NCBI RefSeq assembly: GCF_001463745.1
Contig: NZ_BBWJ01000015.1
Location: forward strand, 1 to 46,170
DNA from: Aureimonas sp. AU22
GTDB lineage: Bacteria > Pseudomonadota > Alphaproteobacteria > Rhizobiales > Rhizobiaceae
Reading direction: 5' to 3'
DNA length: 46,170 nt
Positions 14,545 to 23,622 of the stretch are shown one piece after another. The notes beneath the pieces were generated by a model. The model was not told the origin of the DNA, made no database searches, and worked only from the letters and a program-made list of their open reading frames with translations. The position numbers and the translations under genes were made by a program. Position 1 is the first letter of the stretch; every line of letters starts with the position of its first letter.

Positions 14545-15584
14545 GCGGCGAGATCGGCGTCCACCCGCAGGATGATCTTGCCGAACACCTGCCGCCCTTC
14601 CATGCGCTTGAGCGCCACGTCGATGTCAGCGAAGCCGACCTCGGTGTCCACCACCGGGCGCACCCAGCCGCGTGCCATCTTCTGCATGGCGTCGGCCATG
14701 TTCTCCATGCGGCATCCGAAGGAGCCGAGGAGTTTGAGTTGCTGCTGGAACAGCATCATCAGGTTGACCTCGGTGGAGACGCCCGACGTCGAGCCGCAGG
14801 TAACGAGCCGACCGCCGCGCTTCAGGCACAGCATGGAGCCCGCGAACGTGTCCTTGCCCACATGCTCGAAGACGACGTCGACGCCCTTCTTCTTCGTCAG
14901 CTTGCGCACGACGCCTTCGAAGCGGTCCGAGCGGTAGTTGATGACGTGGTCGGCGCCGAGCGCCTTCGCCGGCTCGACCTTCTCGTCGGAGCCGACGGTG
15001 GTGATCACGGTCGCACCGTGCCGCTTGGCAAGCTGGATCGCGGCGGTGCCGATGCCCGATCCGCCGGCGTGCACGAGCACCGTTTCACCGGGCTGGAGCT
15101 TGGCATTGTCGAACAGCATGTGCTCGACCGTGCCGAATGTCACGGGCGCAAGCGCCGCCCCGACGGCGTCGCAGCCGGGAGGGGCGGGCACGAGCAGGCG
15201 CGCCGGCAGGTTGATGCGCTCCTGCGCGAACCCGTCGAGGTGGAACCCATGAACGCCGCCGACATGCTCGCAGAGATTGTCGCGCCCCTCGCGGCAGGCA
15301 TGGCACAGGCCGCAGGTGCGCGCGCCGTAGATCGACACGAGCTGACCCGGCACCAGACCCGACGTGCCAGCCCCCAGCGTCTCGACGACGCCGGACGCTT
15401 CCGCCCCGATGGTCAGCGGCAGCTTGCGCTTGGCGAACGCCATGCCGCGCCAACCCCAGACGTCGATATGATTGAGCGCAACGACCTGGATGCGAACCGT
15501 CACCTCGCCGGGACCGGGCGCACCGGGTGCGTCGATCTCGACGCTCCGCAGGTCTCGGTCGGCGACGAGTTGCAAGGCGCGCAT
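14541..15584 (-). CDS. MDR-superfamily oxidoreductase of the VLCFA cluster (adh2XL-like)
   Basis: 347 aa medium-chain dehydrogenase/reductase. The structural zinc knot is intact (CGLCHACREGRDNLC: Cys-x2-Cys-x2-Cys-x7-Cys, about 95-110), and 'VHAGGSGIGTAAIQLAKRHG' is the nucleotide loop. The catalytic-zinc ligands are missing: the segment ALNHID has Asn where alcohol dehydrogenases have Cys, and GAEASG replaces the GHE His. It is therefore unlikely to be a true zinc alcohol dehydrogenase. It looks more like a quinone-oxidoreductase or MDR enoyl reductase, which fits enoyl-ACP reduction during very-long-chain fatty acid elongation on AcpXL (inference). It lies 23 bases after fabF1 and overlaps lpxXL by 4 bases. 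Confidence 0.85.
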   Translation of the reverse strand: MRALQLVADRDLRSVEIDAPGAPGPGEVTVRIQVVALNHIDVWGWRGMAFAKRKLPLTIGAEASGVVETLGAGTSGLVPGQLVSIYGARTCGLCHACREGRDNLCEHVGGVHGFHLDGFAQERINLPARLLVPAPPGCDAVGAALAPVTFGTVEHMLFDNAKLQPGETVLVHAGGSGIGTAAIQLAKRHGATVITTVGSDEKVEPAKALGADHVINYRSDRFEGVVRKLTKKKGVDVVFEHVGKDTFAGSMLCLKRGGRLVTCGSTSGVSTEVNLMMLFQQQLKLLGSFGCRMENMADAMQKMARGWVRPVVDTEVGFADIDVALKRMEGRQVFGKIILRVDADLAA

Positions 15585-15607
15585 GGGGGCTCCTGAAAAG
15601 GGAAGGT

Positions 15608-16891
<1,284 letters not shown>

Positions 16892-16938
16892 CAGTTCCAT
16901 CCGTCCTCGGCCGAAGCGTTCGGCCCGATCCTCATGCC

Positions 16939-18144
16939 TCAGCGCGGCTCGATGGCTTCCACCAGGGCGACGCCTTCGCCCCGCACATGGCCGACACTCG
17001 TCACCAACGCCTGGGCGGGGGCGAAATCGGCGGGCCGCTCTTCGCCGCCCGCAGCCGGAGCGGGCAAGCGCCCGGCCGACAGATGGATCGCCGCCAGCGC
17101 CACGCCGATCGGGAACTGCGCTTCCATCGCATGGCCGACCGCACTGCCATAGGTGCGCAGCGCGGCGTGGGGGAAGCGGGCGCCGAGGAGTTCGGTTTCC
17201 GCCGTGGTCTCGGGCTGCAGGCCGCTGGCCCCGGACAGGACGAGGAGGTTCTCGTCCCCGGCTCCGCTCTCGTCGAGGAGACGGGCGAGACGATCGGCAA
17301 GACGGCCCTCGGATCGCGGGCCCCGGTCGCCGGCGACGAACCGCAGACGGCCATAGGCCGTCGCGCCGCGTTCGGCCGCATGTTCGGCGTCTTCCAGCAC
17401 GAGAAACGCACCGACGCTGCCGGGCACGAAGCCGGCCTCGTCTCCGCCGCGCGCCGGAACGGGACGCCATTCGCCGCCGAGCAGGAAGCCGCCGAGTTCG
17501 TAGTTGACGAGAAGGTCCTTCCGGTCGGCCGAGAAGGCGCCACCGACGAGGCAGATGCGGCTCTGACCGGCACGGATGCGCGCCGACGCGACCTGAACGG
17601 CCGAGATGCCGGCGCTTTCCTCGCCCATGAAGGTGCGCGACGAGCCCGTCACCTTGTGGACGATGGAGATGTTGCCCGCCATCAGGTTGGAAAGCTGCGC
17701 GAGAAAGAGCGTCGGGCGAAGCTCGCTCGACAGGAGCTCGTTCATCAGAGGCAGCGGATCGTTCAGGCCGCGCGCGCGGGCCATCACAAGCCCGTCCACC
17801 TCCGGATCACGCTCGCCGCCGCCCGCTGCCACGATCATGTCCACCTTCGCGCGCGTCGCCTCGTCGGGCGCGACCTCGGCATCGGCGAGAGCAAGGCCCG
17901 CGGCATAGACGCCGAGCTTCTGCCAGGTCTCCATCTGCCGCTGGTCGCCCTTCTTGGGGATCTGCAGCGACCAGTCGATCTGGGGAAGCGGATGGATGGA
18001 ATGGCCGGTGGGCTCGACGCCCTCGATCGCCGGCTGGAAACCGTCCGCCGCGCCGAGGCGCGCGAGATGGGTTTCGACGCCTTCGCCGAGCGAGGACACG
18101 AGACCGACACCGGTGATCAGCACGTCGCGCGCGGGTTGATCCAT
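16939..18144 (-). CDS. fabF2XL: FabF2XL: ketosynthase homologue lacking catalytic Cys (chain-length-factor-like)
   Basis: 401 aa with a ketosynthase fold: it starts RDVLITGVGLVSSLGEGVETH and ends with TSVGHVRGEG. Aligned to FabF1 at GASAIQ/GISAVQ, the catalytic Cys position is Glu176 (FMGEESAGISAV). The first active-site His is also lost (no HGT motif; the region reads LSGASGLQPET). The second, in SAVGHAMEAQ, is retained. It therefore cannot perform a normal Claisen condensation. Chain-length factors in type II polyketide synthases have exactly this pattern and act as the partner that sets chain length. The start at 18144 is an ATG with GGAAA upstream. It lies 77 bp after acpXL, the place where fabZ occurs in the rhizobial cluster. 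Confidence 0.9.
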   Translation of the reverse strand: MDQPARDVLITGVGLVSSLGEGVETHLARLGAADGFQPAIEGVEPTGHSIHPLPQIDWSLQIPKKGDQRQMETWQKLGVYAAGLALADAEVAPDEATRAKVDMIVAAGGGERDPEVDGLVMARARGLNDPLPLMNELLSSELRPTLFLAQLSNLMAGNISIVHKVTGSSRTFMGEESAGISAVQVASARIRAGQSRICLVGGAFSADRKDLLVNYELGGFLLGGEWRPVPARGGDEAGFVPGSVGAFLVLEDAEHAAERGATAYGRLRFVAGDRGPRSEGRLADRLARLLDESGAGDENLLVLSGASGLQPETTAETELLGARFPHAALRTYGSAVGHAMEAQFPIGVALAAIHLSAGRLPAPAAGGEERPADFAPAQALVTSVGHVRGEGVALVEAIEPR

Positions 18145-18221
18145 CGTCGTTTCCGTCGAAAGGGAAGCGCGGGCGCGCCGGGCACCCGCGTCGGGAATGG
18201 TCGGTCGAAGCAGCCCGGCCG

Positions 18222-18503
18222 TCAGACGGCCTTGGCGGCGCGCAGCTCGTCGATCCTGGCGCAGAGGTTCTTCATGACGAAGTACTCCTCCGTCGAGGCC
18301 TCGCCCTCGTTGACCCGCTGCGTCCACTTCTCCAGCGGGATCTTGATCCCGAATTCCTTGTCGATCGCGAAGACGATGTCGAGGAAGTCGAGCGAATCGA
18401 TGCCGAGATCATCGATCGTGTGGCTCTCGGGGGTGATCTGGTCGCGGTCGATCTCGCTCGTCTCGGCGATGATGTCGGCGACCCGGTCGAAGGTTGAAGA
18501 CAA
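18222..18503 (-). CDS. acpXL: Specialised acyl carrier protein AcpXL
   Basis: 93 aa. [19 protein letters not shown], then [20 protein letters not shown] with the phosphopantetheine Ser37 in GIDSLD, then IPLEKWTQ and [12 protein letters not shown]. This is highly characteristic of AcpXL, which carries the 28-carbon hydroxy fatty acid to lipid A in Rhizobium, Sinorhizobium and Brucella. The usual length of about 92-94 aa is obtained only with a TTG start at 18503, which has GAGGA with 7-base spacing; no in-frame ATG gives the right N-terminus. It is the first gene of the lipid A VLCFA operon and is divergent from dusA. A CGCGGG/CCCGCG hairpin (18168-18190) follows it. Confidence 0.96.
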   Translation of the reverse strand: MSSTFDRVADIIAETSEIDRDQITPESHTIDDLGIDSLDFLDIVFAIDKEFGIKIPLEKWTQRVNEGEASTEEYFVMKNLCARIDELRAAKAV

Positions 18504-18630
18504 GGGATCTTCCTCGTAAATCTGTCGGATCGTTCGTGCGGCGAACCTATAGGCAATCCTCCAGCGTTTGCAAAGCGACGCCGCCCGCTGCCCGTTTCCC
18601 CATCGCTTGCCGAACAACGACCCGGACCCG

Positions 18631-19629
18631 ATGCGCCCTTACCTTCCGATCCGCTTCGCGGTCGCGCCCATGATCGACTGGACCGACCGGCATTGCCGGT
18701 TCCTGCACCGCCGGCTCGCCCCGCGCGCGCTCCTCTACACCGAGATGGTGGTGGCGGACGCGATCCTGCACGGCGATCGCGAGCGGCTTCTCGGGTTCGA
18801 TCCGGCCGAGTATCCGCTGGCGCTGCAGATCGGCGGATCGGAGCCGCACAAGCTCGCCGAGGCCGCGCGGGTCGGCGAGGGGTTCGGCTACGACGAGATC
18901 AACCTCAACGTCGGCTGCCCTTCGGACCGGGTGCAGTCGGGCGCGTTCGGCGCTTGCCTGATGCGCGACCCGGCGCTCGTCGGCCGCTGCCTTGCCGCGA
19001 TGCGCGAGGCGGTCTCGGTGCCGGTCACGGTGAAGTGCCGGATCGGCGTGGACGAGCAGGATCCCGAACCGGCGCTCGACGCGCTGGCGAATGCCGCCGT
19101 CGATGCCGGCGTCTCGGCCATCTGGGTCCACGCGCGCAAGGCCTGGCTGCAGGGGCTGAGTCCCAAGGAGAACCGGGAGATCCCGCCGCTCGACTACGAT
19201 CGGGTTCACCGCCTGAAGGCGCGCTTGCCGGACATGTTCGTCGGGTTGAACGGCGGGCTTGCGACCGTCGAGGCAGCGGCGGAGCAACTCGTCCATTTCG
19301 ACGGCGTAATGATGGGCCGCGGCGCCTATCAGAATCCGTCGCAGCTCGCGCATGTCGGCGCTCGCATTCACGGCGACGCGCGCGAGGAGGTCGACCTTGC
19401 CGCGCTGATCGACGACATGACGGCCTATGCCGAGCGTCACATGGCGGGGGGCGGGCGCCTTTCCAACGTCACACGCCACATGATCGGCTTGTTCACGGGC
19501 TTGCCGGGCGCGCGGCGCTGGCGTCAGCTCCTGTCGGAACGCGCGGTGCGCCCCGACGCGGGGCCGGAGCTCATCCGCGAGGCCTTCGCAGAGGTCCGCT
19601 TCGATTCGCCTGCCGAAGCCGCGGCCTGA
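18631..19629 (+). CDS. dusA: tRNA-dihydrouridine synthase DusA
   Basis: 332 aa FMN enzyme that reduces uridines in the tRNA D-loop using [25 protein letters not shown] is the DusA-specific N-terminal FMN stretch. The catalytic Cys96 is in [28 protein letters not shown] carries the conserved Lys, [20 protein letters not shown] is specific for DusA, and [10 protein letters not shown] binds the FMN phosphate. The length matches the family. The ATG at 18631 was preferred because DusA proteins begin only a few residues before the APMMDWTD motif. It is divergent from acpXL, with 127 bp between them, and is followed after 20 bp by the TauE/SafE gene. Confidence 0.95.
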   Translation: MRPYLPIRFAVAPMIDWTDRHCRFLHRRLAPRALLYTEMVVADAILHGDRERLLGFDPAEYPLALQIGGSEPHKLAEAARVGEGFGYDEINLNVGCPSDRVQSGAFGACLMRDPALVGRCLAAMREAVSVPVTVKCRIGVDEQDPEPALDALANAAVDAGVSAIWVHARKAWLQGLSPKENREIPPLDYDRVHRLKARLPDMFVGLNGGLATVEAAAEQLVHFDGVMMGRGAYQNPSQLAHVGARIHGDAREEVDLAALIDDMTAYAERHMAGGGRLSNVTRHMIGLFTGLPGARRWRQLLSERAVRPDAGPELIREAFAEVRFDSPAEAAA

Positions 19630-19649
19630 GCCAAAGGAAAAGCCGGAGC

Positions 19650-20465
19650 ATGGACTGGGCCGAGGTCGGGACCCTCGTCGCGCTGCTGGCGGCGGGCGCA
19701 TTGTTGTCTGGGTTCCTGGCGGGGTTGCTCGGCATCGGCGGCGGCGCCGTCACGGTGCCCGTGCTGTTTCAGGTCCTCACGACGCTGGACGTCGCCGCCG
19801 AGACGCGGATGCAGATCGCGATCGGAACATCGCTCGCCCTGATCATTCCGACCTCCATCCGCTCGTTGCGCGCGCATCTGGCGAAAGGTGCCGTCGACAC
19901 GGTTCTCCTCAGGCAGTGGATCGTGACCGTGCCGCTCGGCGCGATGCTCGGCGGCGCCGTCGCCAACCTTCTGCCGTCCGATGTGCTGGAGGCGATCTTC
20001 GCGGCGATCGCGCTCGTTCTCGGCTTGCGGATGCTGATCGGGAAGCTCCCGTTCCTGCTGGGCCGCGATCTGCCGGGGCGGGTAGGGCGCACGGTTGCCG
20101 GGCTCGTGATCGGCGGGCTGTCCGCCATCATGGGCATCGGCGGGGGTGTCCTCAACAACACGTTCATGACGCTCTATGGGCGCACGATGCATCAGGCGGT
20201 CGCGACCTCGGCCGGGGTCGGCGTCCTCATCGCCGTTCCCGGCGTCGTCCCGTTCGTCGTCGGCGGCTGGGGCCGTCCCGACCTGCCGCCGTTCAGCCTC
20301 GGCAACGTGAGCCTCGCGGCGCTGGCGATCCTGATTCCCCTGTCCATGCCCACGGTGAAGCTCGGCGCGACGCTCGCGCATCGCCTCACCAGGCGGCAGC
20401 TGGAGATCGGCTTCGGCCTTTTCCTTCTCACCGTCTCGGTGCGCTTCATCGCAAGCGCACTCTGA
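19650..20465 (+). CDS. TauE/SafE family permease
   Basis: 271 aa with 8 predicted membrane helices in two repeats. Each half carries the signature: GFLAGLLGIGGGAVTVPVLF (about 22-41) and GGLSAIMGIGGGVLNNTFM (about 154-172). The family exports or imports small sulfonates, sulfite or other organic anions across the inner membrane; individual substrates cannot be read from the sequence. The start has CCGGAG close upstream (tight spacing), with AAAGGAAA somewhat further up. It follows dusA by 20 bases on the same strand, probably co-transcribed, and converges on the protease gene with only 7 bases between stops. Confidence 0.92.
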   Translation: MDWAEVGTLVALLAAGALLSGFLAGLLGIGGGAVTVPVLFQVLTTLDVAAETRMQIAIGTSLALIIPTSIRSLRAHLAKGAVDTVLLRQWIVTVPLGAMLGGAVANLLPSDVLEAIFAAIALVLGLRMLIGKLPFLLGRDLPGRVGRTVAGLVIGGLSAIMGIGGGVLNNTFMTLYGRTMHQAVATSAGVGVLIAVPGVVPFVVGGWGRPDLPPFSLGNVSLAALAILIPLSMPTVKLGATLAHRLTRRQLEIGFGLFLLTVSVRFIASAL

Positions 20466-20472
20466 GACCGCG

Positions 20473-21174
20473 TCAGTCCGACAGGACGAGGCGGTCGCCC
20501 CGGAAGTCCAGCGACGACAGGGTTCCGAGGAAGCTCATGCCGAGGAGGTTGACCCCGATCCCGTCGCCCTGCGTGACGACGGCCGGCACCCGGCGGCGCT
20601 CGATGCTGCCGACGCGGACCCTGTCCAGCATGACGGGCGCTGCGACGGTATCGCCGTTGGCCGTGCGGATGCGCGCGGTGTAACGCAGGGCGGCGAGGTC
20701 GATGCCGATCGCAGCCGCCGTGTCGCGATCGAGCGCGATGAGGCTCGCGCCCGTGTCGACGAGGAAATGTACCCGTTCACCGTTCACCTCGGCATCCAGA
20801 GCGAAGTGACTGCCGTCGCCGCGCGCTACCATCACCTGTCCGTCCGGGCCGCCGACGCTGACCGCCCGGCCGGGAAGAAGAACCGCCATCATCCGGTCGC
20901 CGACCGATCGGATTTCGGGCCCGAACGCATAAGCGGCGATGAGCACGGCGAAGGCTGCGATCCAGATGGCCGCGCCCTTGGCCGCCTCGCCCCAACGACC
21001 GCGGAAGGCCACAAGCAGGCCGGAGCCGAGCAGCGTCGTCCACAGACCCATGTAGACCAGCGAAGCGAAGGCGTCGTCGTCGAGACCCAGAACCTCGCCG
21101 CCGCCCCATGTCAGCGCGAGAAGCGCGACGCCGATGACGGCGAGAAGGACGACGAGCGTCGTGCCGGAGCGCAT
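20473..21174 (-). CDS. Membrane-anchored retropepsin-like aspartic protease (TIGR02281 type)
   Basis: 233 aa. Three hydrophobic segments (about 5-23, 35-55, 63-82) precede a soluble domain of about 130 residues. The single aspartic protease motif is VDTGASLIAL with Asp near residue 140; one DTG per chain implies a dimeric, retropepsin-like enzyme of clan AA. 'NLLGMSFLGTLSSLDFRGD' near the C-terminus is the typical second conserved block of TIGR02281 proteins. The active site would face the periplasm. Its ATG begins one base after the stop of the DUF1289 gene, so the two are co-transcribed; this pairing is often seen in alphaproteobacteria. Natural substrate unknown. Confidence 0.9.
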   Translation of the reverse strand: MRSGTTLVVLLAVIGVALLALTWGGGEVLGLDDDAFASLVYMGLWTTLLGSGLLVAFRGRWGEAAKGAAIWIAAFAVLIAAYAFGPEIRSVGDRMMAVLLPGRAVSVGGPDGQVMVARGDGSHFALDAEVNGERVHFLVDTGASLIALDRDTAAAIGIDLAALRYTARIRTANGDTVAAPVMLDRVRVGSIERRRVPAVVTQGDGIGVNLLGMSFLGTLSSLDFRGDRLVLSD

Positions 21175-21175
21175 G

Positions 21176-21373
21176 TCAAATCGCCTCCGGCGCCCGCAGG
21201 CGGAGCCGGTCCGCAAGCTCGCCGATGATCGTGGAGCGCGCGTCGTCGGACAGGGCGGACCAGTTCGCGATCTCCTCGATCGTCCGTCCGCAGCCGACGC
21301 AAAGGCTGCCGGCCGCATCGAGACTGCAGATGCGCACGCAAGGGGAGGCGAGGGCGACGGGAGATGCGATCAT
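21176..21373 (-). CDS. DUF1289 small Cys-rich protein
   Basis: 65 aa. SPCVRICSLDAAGSLCVGCGRTIEEIANW is the diagnostic DUF1289 (Fe-S-type) motif: four cysteines as CxxxC...CxxC, which probably bind a metal or Fe-S cluster. The rest is a short helical tail. The start at 21373 is an ATG with a weak Shine-Dalgarno; a TTG 36 bases upstream is possible. It is the first gene of a two-gene unit with the retropepsin-like protease. A near-consensus EcfG promoter occupies 21408-21433 in the 73-bp gap behind the histidine kinase gene. Confidence 0.88.
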   Translation of the reverse strand: MIASPVALASPCVRICSLDAAGSLCVGCGRTIEEIANWSALSDDARSTIIGELADRLRLRAPEAI

Positions 21374-21407
21374 GGATCGAGAGATATGGTTTCGCTGCCC
21401 GACCGGC

Positions 21408-21433
21408 AACGTCGCCTCGCCGTGTCGTGTTCG
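21408..21433 (-). promoter_or_regulatory. Possible EcfG-type promoter for DUF1289-protease
   Basis: On the minus strand: CGAAC (21433-21429), 17 bases, CGTT (21411-21408). One mismatch to GGAAC-N17-CGTT. It lies in the short gap between the kinase stop and the DUF1289 start, 34 bases before the ATG. Suggestive only. Confidence 0.35.
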
Positions 21434-21446
21434 TGTCCGGTGTCCC

Positions 21447-22955
21447 TCAGGAGAAGTCCGCGAGCGCCGGCATCACCTCGAGCACGCGGGCGTGTGGGAA
21501 GGTCGCAAGCGCCTCCGTTCCCCGGCCGGGGGTCGAGTTCAGTTCGAACGATCCGTTGTGAAGGCTCACCAGCGCCTGCACGATGGGTAGACCGAGGCCG
21601 GTGCCCTGTTCCGCGCTCTTGATGGCGTTCGCGCCTTGGCCGAAGGAGGACAGCACGAGCGGCATCTCCTCCTTCGGGATGCCGGGCCCGTTGTCGCGTA
21701 CCGAGACATATTGTCCGCCGCCCGCAGTCCAGCCGACGCGCACCAGGATGGTGCCCTTGGCCGGCGTGAACTTCACCGCGTTGGACAGGAGGTTCAGGAT
21801 CACCTGCCGCAGCGAACGCGGGTCGCCCCAGAGCTGCGGAAGATCCGGCTCGAACTCCCAGCGGATCTCGATCTGCTTCGCATCGGCCTTCATCTGGACG
21901 AAGCCGATGGCCGCCTTCGCGATGGCGACGAGGCTAACCGCCTCCTCGTTGAGCGTGTAGCGTCCCGCCTCGATCCGCGACAGGTCGAGAATCTCGTTGA
22001 TGAGATCCAGAAGGTGCTGTCCGGAATTGTGGATGTCGCGCGCATATTCGCGGTAGGTGTCGTTGCCGACCGGCCCAAGGATCTGCTCGCTGATCACTTC
22101 CGAAAAGCCGAGGATCGCATTGAGCGGCGTGCGCAACTCGTGGCTCATCGTCGCCAGGAACTGTGACTTGGCGAGGTTGGCCTCCTCCGCGCGCTGCCGG
22201 GCCTGGTCCGAAGCGATGCGCGCGGCCTCGATCTCGAAAGTGAACTGGTCGCGCTCGGTGCGATGGCGGACGCGATCCGTCTTGGAGGCGCGAAGCCTGC
22301 CGGCCACGACGGCGAAGAAGGGCACGGACGACAGAAGAACGACGTGGAGGGCGAGGCTCGAAGGATCGTCGACGCTCAGCGCGAGATAGCCGGTCGCCAG
22401 GACCAGGGGAGCGAAGGTCCAGGGTACGACGGCCTTGAGGCTCGCGCCGATCAGCGCCACGGTCGCGATCGCAGATGCGACCACGGCGAGGCGAACCGCA
22501 TCCAGGGCGGCGAAACCACAGGCGTCGCAGGCCGGCCAGAGCATCAGCACCGCCCAGGGCAGTCCCATGGCGAGGTGGCCCAGTTGGAAACGACGCCGCC
22601 ACGCGAAGGCCGTCACCATGGACGGGGCCGCCTTCTCGAAGGCTCGAAGAACCAGCAGCAGCGGCAGCGCCATGACGAGGTTCAGCCCGATCCAGGCCGT
22701 GAGGATCGCGATGTCGGCAAGGGCGAACAAGGCGCCCGACGCGCCGACGAGCACAGCTAGGACAGGCAGGCCGGCGGAGAACTGCGGCACGTGCTGCCGC
22801 AGGAGCTCGAGCTCGATTCGCGGCGGCATGCCATCCGCCGATGTCAGTCGGTCGCGCGTGCGCCGGAGCGTGCGGGCCAGTTCCACGCGGTGACCGGACG
22901 CCCCGCCACGGGGCAGGGCCGTCTTCTCCATGGATGGCGGGGCGGCAAGCGACAT
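21447..22955 (-). CDS. Sensor histidine kinase (HisKA/HATPase_c), PdhS/PleC-like
   Basis: 502 aa. Residues 1-55 are cytoplasmic, then about six hydrophobic segments (60-215) form the membrane sensor, followed by a coiled-coil (about 225-262). The kinase core has SHELRTPLNAILGFSEV with phospho-His272, then NLLSNAVKFTP (N box), DNGPGIP (G1) and GTGLGLPIV (G2). Together with the wording of the H-box and the long N-terminal membrane domain, this resembles PleC/DivJ/PdhS-type kinases of alphaproteobacteria, but no PAS domain is visible, so cell-cycle function is only a guess. No response regulator is next to it. Upstream, 159 bp separate it from the divergent Lrp-type gene. Confidence 0.9.
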   Translation of the reverse strand: MSLAAPPSMEKTALPRGGASGHRVELARTLRRTRDRLTSADGMPPRIELELLRQHVPQFSAGLPVLAVLVGASGALFALADIAILTAWIGLNLVMALPLLLVLRAFEKAAPSMVTAFAWRRRFQLGHLAMGLPWAVLMLWPACDACGFAALDAVRLAVVASAIATVALIGASLKAVVPWTFAPLVLATGYLALSVDDPSSLALHVVLLSSVPFFAVVAGRLRASKTDRVRHRTERDQFTFEIEAARIASDQARQRAEEANLAKSQFLATMSHELRTPLNAILGFSEVISEQILGPVGNDTYREYARDIHNSGQHLLDLINEILDLSRIEAGRYTLNEEAVSLVAIAKAAIGFVQMKADAKQIEIRWEFEPDLPQLWGDPRSLRQVILNLLSNAVKFTPAKGTILVRVGWTAGGGQYVSVRDNGPGIPKEEMPLVLSSFGQGANAIKSAEQGTGLGLPIVQALVSLHNGSFELNSTPGRGTEALATFPHARVLEVMPALADFS

Positions 22956-23114
22956 GGATATGGTTCGGACAAGGGTTGCATGCGGTCGTTCGGCAGCATC
23001 CTGTTGCGGAAAACTTAAAGAATTGGCTTAAGAAAACGCGAAAGATCGCGGATGCGCGAACGGACGGTGGCGAGGGGCCGCCGGCACGCTGGGTTCGCCG
23101 GGAAGGGGTTCGAC

Positions 23115-23600
23115 TTGGACAGACTCGACAAAAAGATCCTGCGGCTTCTTCAGGAGGACTCGACGCTGGCGGTGGCCGACGTCGCCAAGCGCGTCGGCCT
23201 CTCGACCACGCCTTGCTGGCGGCGCATCCAGAAGCTGGAGGAGGAAGGCGTCATCGTGCGGCGCGTCGCCGTGCTCGATCCGGTCAAGGTCAATGCCCGC
23301 GTCACGGTCTTCGTGTCCGTGCGCACAGGATCGCATTCGGTGGAATGGCTTCGCCGCTTCTCCGAGGTCGTGCAGGAATTCCCAGAGGTGATCGAGTTCT
23401 ACCGCATGAGCGGGGACGTCGACTATCTCCTGCGGGTGGTCGTGCCCGACATTGCGGCCTACGATTCGTTCTACAAACGGCTGATCGCGAAGATCGAGAT
23501 CCGCGACGTCTCTTCGGCGTTCGCCATGGAGCAGATCAAGTACACGACCGAGCTGCCGCTCGACTATCTCATGCTCGACAAGGACCAGCGGGAGAGCTGA
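23115..23600 (+). CDS. Lrp/AsnC family transcriptional regulator
   Basis: 161 aa. It starts LDRLDKKILRLLQEDSTLAVADVAKRVGLSTTPCWRRIQKLEEEGVI, the AsnC-type helix-turn-helix (about 5-50), then the RAM/ligand domain with GSHSVEWLRRF, GDVDYLLRVVVPD and 'SSAFAMEQIKYTTELPL'. The TTG start at 23115 is chosen because GGAAGGGG lies 6 bases before it and the Lrp fold begins exactly there; an ATG at 23052 would add 21 residues of low-complexity sequence. Members respond to amino acids and form octamers. The beta-hydroxyacid dehydrogenase gene and the amino-acid ABC importer that follow on the other strand are possible targets (inference). Confidence 0.92.
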   Translation: MDRLDKKILRLLQEDSTLAVADVAKRVGLSTTPCWRRIQKLEEEGVIVRRVAVLDPVKVNARVTVFVSVRTGSHSVEWLRRFSEVVQEFPEVIEFYRMSGDVDYLLRVVVPDIAAYDSFYKRLIAKIEIRDVSSAFAMEQIKYTTELPLDYLMLDKDQRES

Positions 23601-23608
23601 GCTCTCCC
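23590..23608. terminator. Hairpin over the Lrp-type gene's stop codon
   Basis: GGGAGAGCT and AGCTCTCCC form a perfect 9-bp inverted repeat around one base and include the stop codon. Only 22 bases separate the convergent Lrp and dehydrogenase genes, so it may end transcription in both directions. There is no T-run, so it is a weak call. Confidence 0.4.
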
Positions 23609-23622
23609 ACCGCCTCATCGGT

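Noticed and set aside
18504-18630. EcfG-type element upstream of dusA (CGAAC, CGTT)
   Set aside because: The spacing is 18 bases and the first position is mismatched, outside the 16-17 base rule.
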